From positions 4,109,501-4,173,500 of the forward strand of contig NC_083519.1 of the NCBI RefSeq assembly GCF_032362555.1: a stretch of DNA of 64,000 nt, given 5' to 3'. Within the stretch, counting starts at the first letter, position 1, and each line of letters starts with the position of its first letter. Positions 58,345-64,000 of this stretch are shown piece after piece. The stretch comes from Amyelois transitella (lineage: Eukaryota; Arthropoda; Insecta; Lepidoptera; Pyralidae). The notes under the pieces were generated by a model, which did not search any database, was not told the DNA's origin, and saw only the letters and a program-made list of their open reading frames with translations. The translations under genes and the position numbers were made by a program.

Positions 58345-58600
58345 TACATACCTATGGTCACGTCTATATCCCTTGCGGGGTAGACAGAGCCAACAGTCTT
58401 GAAAAGACTGAATGGCCACGTTCAGCTATTTGGCTTAACGATAGAATTGAGATTCAACTAGTGACAAGTTGCTAGCCCATCGCCTAAAAAAGAATTCGAA
58501 GTTTGTAAGCCTATCCCTCAGTCGCCTTTTACGACATCCATGGGAAAGAGATGGAGTGGTCCTATTCTTTTTTGTATTGGTGCCGGGAGCCACACGGTAA
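58345..58600 (-). mobile_element. SINE-like family A, full length
   Basis: One of the least diverged copies, with every block intact on the minus strand, from CCGTGTGGCTCCCGGCACC to GGGATATAGACGTGACC. Confidence 0.8.
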
Positions 58601-58629
58601 ACAAGTATTTTTAATTAAAGTAATTTTTT

Positions 58630-58815
58630 GGTGTCCTGTGGTTGCCGGTACCAATAATAAAAAGAATAGAATTACTCCATTTCGTTCCCTCCCATTCACA
58701 TGGATATCTTAAAGACGACTAAGGGATAGGTTTATAAACTTGGGCTTCTTCTTTGTGGCGATGGGCTAGCAACCTATCACTATTAAGCCAAACAGCTGAA
58801 TGTGGCTGTGTGTTT
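58630..58815 (+). mobile_element. SINE-like family A, 3' truncated
   Basis: + strand copy starting TGTCCTGTGGTTGCCGGTAC, 30 bases after the reverse copy at 58345-58600. It lacks the final tail. Confidence 0.7.
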
Positions 58816-59089
58816 CAATCATATATATGTTTTTTTTTATAGGTATTAAATGATACATTCATACATACTACGGAGTAGATAGAGCCAACAATATCGGATC
58901 AATGGGTACTGTCTTAGAATAAATAGAATTATGGATACTCAAAGGACGATGAATTCAAAAAGTCGATATAGATACATACACACACTTCTTCATTTTGCCT
59001 GTGATGCGACAAGTTACAGCGACTACTTTCGATTGTACACTATGAGTGCAATGGCAGTCCGACAAACTGCAATGACCCGTGCCAGTCTG

Positions 59090-59196
59090 CTCCAAGAGGC
59101 GGGCTAACCAACGCGCGCTTTTCAAACCGGCCGGCAGCGCGCGAATACCAGTGCTTCTAAATTTGAATATTTGAAAGTGCAGTAAAAGATAGTAGT
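59090..59196 (+). promoter_or_regulatory. Possible noncoding first exon/promoter of an off-window gene
   Basis: A GC- and CpG-rich island (GGCGGG, GCGCGC and CCGGCCGGC at about 59098-59145) in AT-rich surroundings is followed by a consensus GTAAGT donor at 59197-59202. No long ORF is present. A gene on the + strand with its coding exons beyond 64000 would explain it. Inference only. Confidence 0.3.
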
Positions 59197-59202
59197 GTAA
59201 GT

Positions 59203-62200
59203 ATTCTTTCTTTTATTTATAGATTATTTTTTTTTTAATTTATTAAATACATATGTATTTATTAAGATATATGTTACAGGCATAATTATCATTCATTACA
59301 TATACATTTAAGTGGAATAAAAAATATGTATATACTATATGTATGTGTTTATAAAAAAATCTAAATAGCCATAATAAATGCATCTTAGTTTTACCAATTG
59401 ACTTGAATTTCCCGCAAATTTTTTCTTGAAATTACTAAGTACTGCTTAAATCTTTAATAGTGTATTATTGCATTTTAATCAGATGTTTGTCGAAAGCTAA
59501 AATTGTACATAGGCCTTCTTTTTTTCAAAAGAGATTTTAATTTAATAAATTTGTGTAAAATTAAAGTATTTTTGAATATTAAAAACGTAGTAACTAGATT
59601 GTGTTATGTACTACATTTGGGTCGTCGTTTACACACAGTGCGTGTGAGTGCGTTCCAATACTTTTTTCTCCTTTTGTTTGTATTTTCTCTTTCGAATACT
59701 TGCCCTCTTTACCTCAACTATTGCTCTCTTTTTATCGTCTAGGAATAGAACAATCCCAGTGTTCACACGATGCTTCCTACTAAAAACATAGTTTAGTCTA
59801 TAGTGTTAACAAGCTTTCTTTTGGGGTTTTGATACCGTGGGAATTCCCAAAAAAAAGGTAATCATTCTTTGACCTTGAATAAATAATAAAGATGCTAAAT
59901 TTTAACGAAAATCATTGAGAGAATTCGCAATTAAAATTTGTTAGTATAAGTTAAAAAGCCGGAGAAAGTGTTTATTTATTTGTCATATACTTACTCTCAA
60001 TCAACGAATATGTGATCAATTTCTTTATTATTATTTTATCTTGATATATATAATATTTATAGTACAGGATAATTATTATCAAATTAATATGCTAGTTAGG
60101 CAAAATTGTTGAACAAAAAACATCAACGCGTTTTATTTATGTTTACTTTGTAAGAGCAAAGCAGCAAGGTAATCTCTGTACACATATTGAATAATACATT
60201 ATATACTAGGTTGTCAATACATATTCAGTTTCTAAGTAAGCTATTAGGGCTAATCGTGTGTTACAAGTTAGTATGTAAATATAACAATATAAGCGTGATT
60301 CACAGATTAAAAACTATCGTGACCGCATGTACGTAATTATAACTCTTTTCTGAACTATTTGACACTAACCATTGCTTTTACGATGAGGGAAACCAGCGCG
60401 AGAAAAACCTGCACATTCAGGCTACTGGATGTATAACCATAATCCAATATGTGTTAGGCAGTCAGAGGACAAAGTCGTTTCGTGTAAAAAAAACTGACTC
60501 TGAACTGAGACCCCGAAGCTCTTTAGAGAGGTGAGGGTGTACCCGGAACTAGGCAAAACAACAATTTTGTGGTCATTCGTTAAATTTTGTAAATAATAAT
60601 TTGCAATAAACACAATAGTAAATACTTGTTTGCATTGGGAAACTAACAAATTTGACCATCACATCATATTATGATGCAAGTCATCTTTAATTGTCACAAC
60701 ATAATTATATCACTCTATATAGGTATACAAGTTAATAACTTTAAATGATTCTTGAAATTGTATAAGCCATGTCCTTTATCGGATACTTGTAAAGCTGCCA
60801 TCATTATTTACATTGACCTTATCCTATAAAAGGATTTAATTTTCCTAAGTTGTTTTAAACGAATGTTAACTAGAGTGGAGGCAGTGTTTTTCTTATGTTT
60901 CATGCATAAAAATACTTACTTATATCTAAGTTCATGATAGTAAAAACTGCATAGAATTCGAACAAAGAAATCAATTACGGGTTATGCTGATAAAATCACT
61001 ACAGATAATATATTCAGAAACAGTAAAATGGAAAAGATTAATGCACCTTGCCAACAAATTAAGAAATAAAACAATTATTGTTTACGGTAGGAAATTTTAT
61101 GAATAGAAAGCTAAGCTTGTAATAGCGGAGATTTATTTATAGTGTTATCAAATTGACAATTTGTAATTTGAACTTAGTCACAGCGTGTTCTTAATCTTTA
61201 TTTTAAGGAAAATATTTGTTTTTGTTGGTTTATAACAAATGTGAGATCGATTTTAGTAAAACTTGGCATAGACAACAGACAAAAAATTCCTCACTACAGT
61301 TAACTCCGGATAAGTCTTACTAAATAATAAAAAAAAATATATAGTCAAACATTTAGAAATAACAGGCTGTAATCACTGCTATTTCTGTAAAGAATCTTGC
61401 TGATTATAGGTACTCTGATTTGAATACAACTGTACAAATTCTTTCACTTTCAATACAACTGTCTCAATCTGCGTGTCAAGGTAGAAATTTACTTTCAATT
61501 TATCGTATCTTAACAATGAACTTTTGAAAGTTCCAAGGACTACGCGATACGATGAAAGAGAAGACAAAATGTCGTATGAAATATTAACATGTATTCTGCT
61601 TACCGAAGGAATATTGATCCACAAATTTTGTAAAATTTTAAACAAAATAGTTCAAAAAATAATTACATATGATATTTTGATTGGCATCTGTGAGTGTGTT
61701 TTCGGTGGCATTTGCATCCATCTAGTAACACATAACTGAGGATGCACTCAGTCCATAGTTCACTATGTAAGCTAGGAGATTCTACGAGGTTTTAAATATT
61801 GAAATAAAAAAGTTATGCGTACTGCAGTAGGTAGGTACTTTGATAAACTCTGTAAAAAAAAAGACATGCTACCGCTATAAAGCTACCGAAGTGGGTAGGT
61901 ACTCCATACTGAAGCTTATTTTTAAAGTTACTTATACTTTTTATTTTGAACTCTTCAAATTCCATACTAAACTTATAAAGTGACTAGGTATACAAACAAT
62001 ATACATATGTATGTAATGCCTATACCTATATGCACCTAGTCGCTTCTCCGAAAAACATTGTTGCTGAATATTTAACCTTTACTTAAGATGTAAATGATGC
62101 AGTAAACACTCTTAAACACATCATTTATTACCCATAGAAGTTTCAAGAATACATTCTTCGCGAAAATGTGAATGTTTAATATTTCATGCAAATAGTTTTC

Positions 62201-64000
62201 AACCATCGTCATTATGAAATGTAGCATAAGTGTTTGCATGCGTAACCTGTTAAAATCGGTTTAACTGGATGTTAGTCAACAACCTTATTGCAAATTCCTG
62301 TAACAAATAAATGCATGTAAATATTGCATTGTAGGATATGTTTTCACTAAATTTTAACGATTTAATACTTAAGTAATAACAGAACCTATGACTTTAAGTG
62401 CCTAAAAAAAATGAAACTTGAAAACAATGAAAAATAACATATTTTTGATATTTTCATCACTTTACATGTATGTTGTACCTATATACACAAAAAACATTCT
62501 ATTTGCAGTTATTTGTGATTCTAGGTACGTAAATTTTTATACATATTACTTGTACCTACCTAGCAGTGTAGGTATAATAAATTAATTATGATTCGTGAAA
62601 AGATTTTGGTTTTCCTAGATCATAAAAAAAGGTAAATATAGCAAAATAATATTTTAAAACTTTCCTTTTTAGGTTTATGTTTACTCCCAAGGGATATGGG
62701 ATTTATCCGTGAAGCTTAGTAATGATTAATAGCATTTGTTCTATGTTTAAAAACTGCAACAAAATAACCAAGAATATCAGGTAAAATAATGAATATATTA
62801 TTTTAATTACATGTAGACTTCTCATAATCAATTAACTTTAAATTTTGGAATGGCAAACGTTACTCATTTTGACTTTTTGTTTAAAAAGAATTTGTTGTGG
62901 TCTTCTCGAATATTGAAGGACAGAGTTAAGATTTAAACATCCATGTCAAGCATATGTAATTATAAACTAAAGGCATCAAAGCTCGAGGTCTTACATACAC
63001 ATACTTATGTAGGTTGCGTACACGCATTTGACTTGCATCTTTTTATCGTTCGTACCGTGGCATACGTCAGAAATTTGTCTATGAAAATAAAATTTATAAA
63101 AATATTGCCTTTTCACGATATCTTGCTGAAAAATAGGCAGATATCTGTAATAACGTTTTTTAAGATGCTTCCTAACATTTATATAAAAGGTGTCTAAAAT
63201 ATATTGAGCACGGCACAGCCAAATACATAGGCTACGCTAAGGATGTGATGCGTAGAAACTCCAACGAGAGCGAAAGTTAGTAAAGACGATAACGTCAGCG
63301 CATAAATTAAAGAAATAATAAATTAGGTATATTCAAAACGGAATTTAAAAAATAATAACCCAAAGTACCCTAAAGTAAATTCTGTTGAAGCATATAACTA
63401 GTAAAGAAATAGCTAAATAATAAATGCTACTCGTAATCAGGCTTTGACCAGTGACCGCGCCAAATTCTTAGCTTAGGTGAAGAATTAAATTAAGTTAATC
63501 TATGGTTCTGAAACTTGCAACTTAACATTAATACATAGCAAATGTGCTTTTTAAAGCTAGGAAGTTGACAAATTTACAAAACTTCACCGCGTGCTTTGTT
63601 ACATCATTTGACGATGCTTTCGTTATAAACTAAGTTGGAACTATCATTGTGACATAGAAATGTTTATCTCACGTGTATCCCTCACGTGCTGGTAAATATA
63701 AACATCAAGCACGCGAGGAATACCGTAACTTGACTCGCCCTGAACTTCCAACTTACGAAACCACTTCGAAACACATAACCGGTAACTGATAAAGTGATGA
63801 AAGACTAATGTTAATCAAAACTCACTGTCCTTGCAGAATTGTGAATGCATTTTTCTTTTCAAAATCGTACATATTGTTTTTATCATGGACAGTTAAGGAA
63901 CTATGAACTGTAGGTACTTACTTATTAGATCTTCACTACAGAATAAAGTCCACCTTTTCTCTGTCTGTGTTTACGCGCTAATCTCGAAAATTTGTCAACG
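59203..64000. other. AT-rich noncoding stretch
   Basis: No credible coding exons, tRNA or complete repeat seen on either strand. ORFs up to 89 codons occur but have no recognisable motif and noncoding-like composition. A family C repeat fragment lies at about 60465-60555. A near-symmetric element with a CACGTG core lies at 63678-63722. It could be a long first intron of the gene proposed at 59090. Confidence 0.4.

Larger units (their letters stand above)
57869..59089. other. Upstream of NGRN; cluster of repeat copies
   Basis: Holds the NGRN 5' region (57869-58000). It then holds a LINE family B end (about 58260-58315, -), a nearly full SINE-like family A copy (58345-58600, -), a second family A copy in the opposite direction (58630-58815, +) and a degraded third copy (58858-58950, -). 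No coding sequence seen. Confidence 0.6.

Noticed and set aside
63678-63722. Imperfect 16-bp palindrome with CACGTG
   Set aside because: Two mismatches, no nearby gene, no repeat partner in the window.
1-64000. CRISPR arrays, operons, viral insertions
   Set aside because: No regularly spaced repeats of CRISPR type; gene structure is eukaryotic. No viral gene recognised; the only RT-bearing element is the DIRS retrotransposon.

Overview
The window is animal nuclear DNA, most probably from a moth or butterfly. The genes have many short exons with GT-AG introns in AT-rich sequence. The background is littered with short interspersed repeats of lepidopteran type: copies ending in ATGT/TATG tails, LINE 3' ends, and a 'GACTTCGTCCGC...' family. 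I cannot name the species. The gene models below come from reading splice junctions and checking that the phases close; no transcript or alignment was available.

Layout. 1-15168 is repeat-rich with no convincing protein gene; there is one possible first exon near 1995-2054. 15169-16359 (-) is a single-exon OXA1L, the inner-mitochondrial-membrane insertase. 17155-19514 (+) is UTP15 in four exons, an SSU-processome WD40 protein, arranged head to head with OXA1L. 21056-53822 (+) is a Crag/DENND4 gene with 34 coding exons that join without a phase error into 1632 residues; it fills half the window. 56275-57868 (-) is a three-exon neugrin (NGRN), converging on the 3' end of Crag. 57869-64000 holds repeats, one possible noncoding first exon near 59100-59196, and otherwise AT-rich sequence.

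The most interesting object is in Crag intron 23. It is a 5.24-kb DIRS-type tyrosine-recombinase retrotransposon (41002-46240), inserted in the sense direction. It has split inverted terminal repeats, an internal complementary region that is a fused complement of both outer ends with a 4-base overlap, a gag-like ORF, reverse transcriptase plus RNase H, and a tyrosine recombinase with all catalytic residues visible. Several frameshifts and one nonsense codon mean this copy is no longer autonomous. Its gag reading frame appears to be interrupted by a 441-bp spliceable intron. That intron carries three tandem stem-loops with compensatory base changes, which is the best candidate here for something undescribed.

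Other structure in the Crag introns includes a 99-bp tandem repeat that stays open as a 33-residue repeat, a hAT-type MITE with an 8-bp duplication, a MITE with 57-bp inverted ends abutting the exon 18 acceptor, and several near-perfect hairpins. Two dispersed families stand out. One is a LINE whose copies keep the last codons of its ORF. The other is a SINE-like element whose 3' tail resembles that LINE's tail, suggesting a SINE-LINE partnership.

Functionally, OXA1L and NGRN both serve mitochondrial gene expression, UTP15 serves cytosolic ribosome assembly, and Crag is a Rab GEF for polarised secretion. They are ordinary neighbours rather than an operon.
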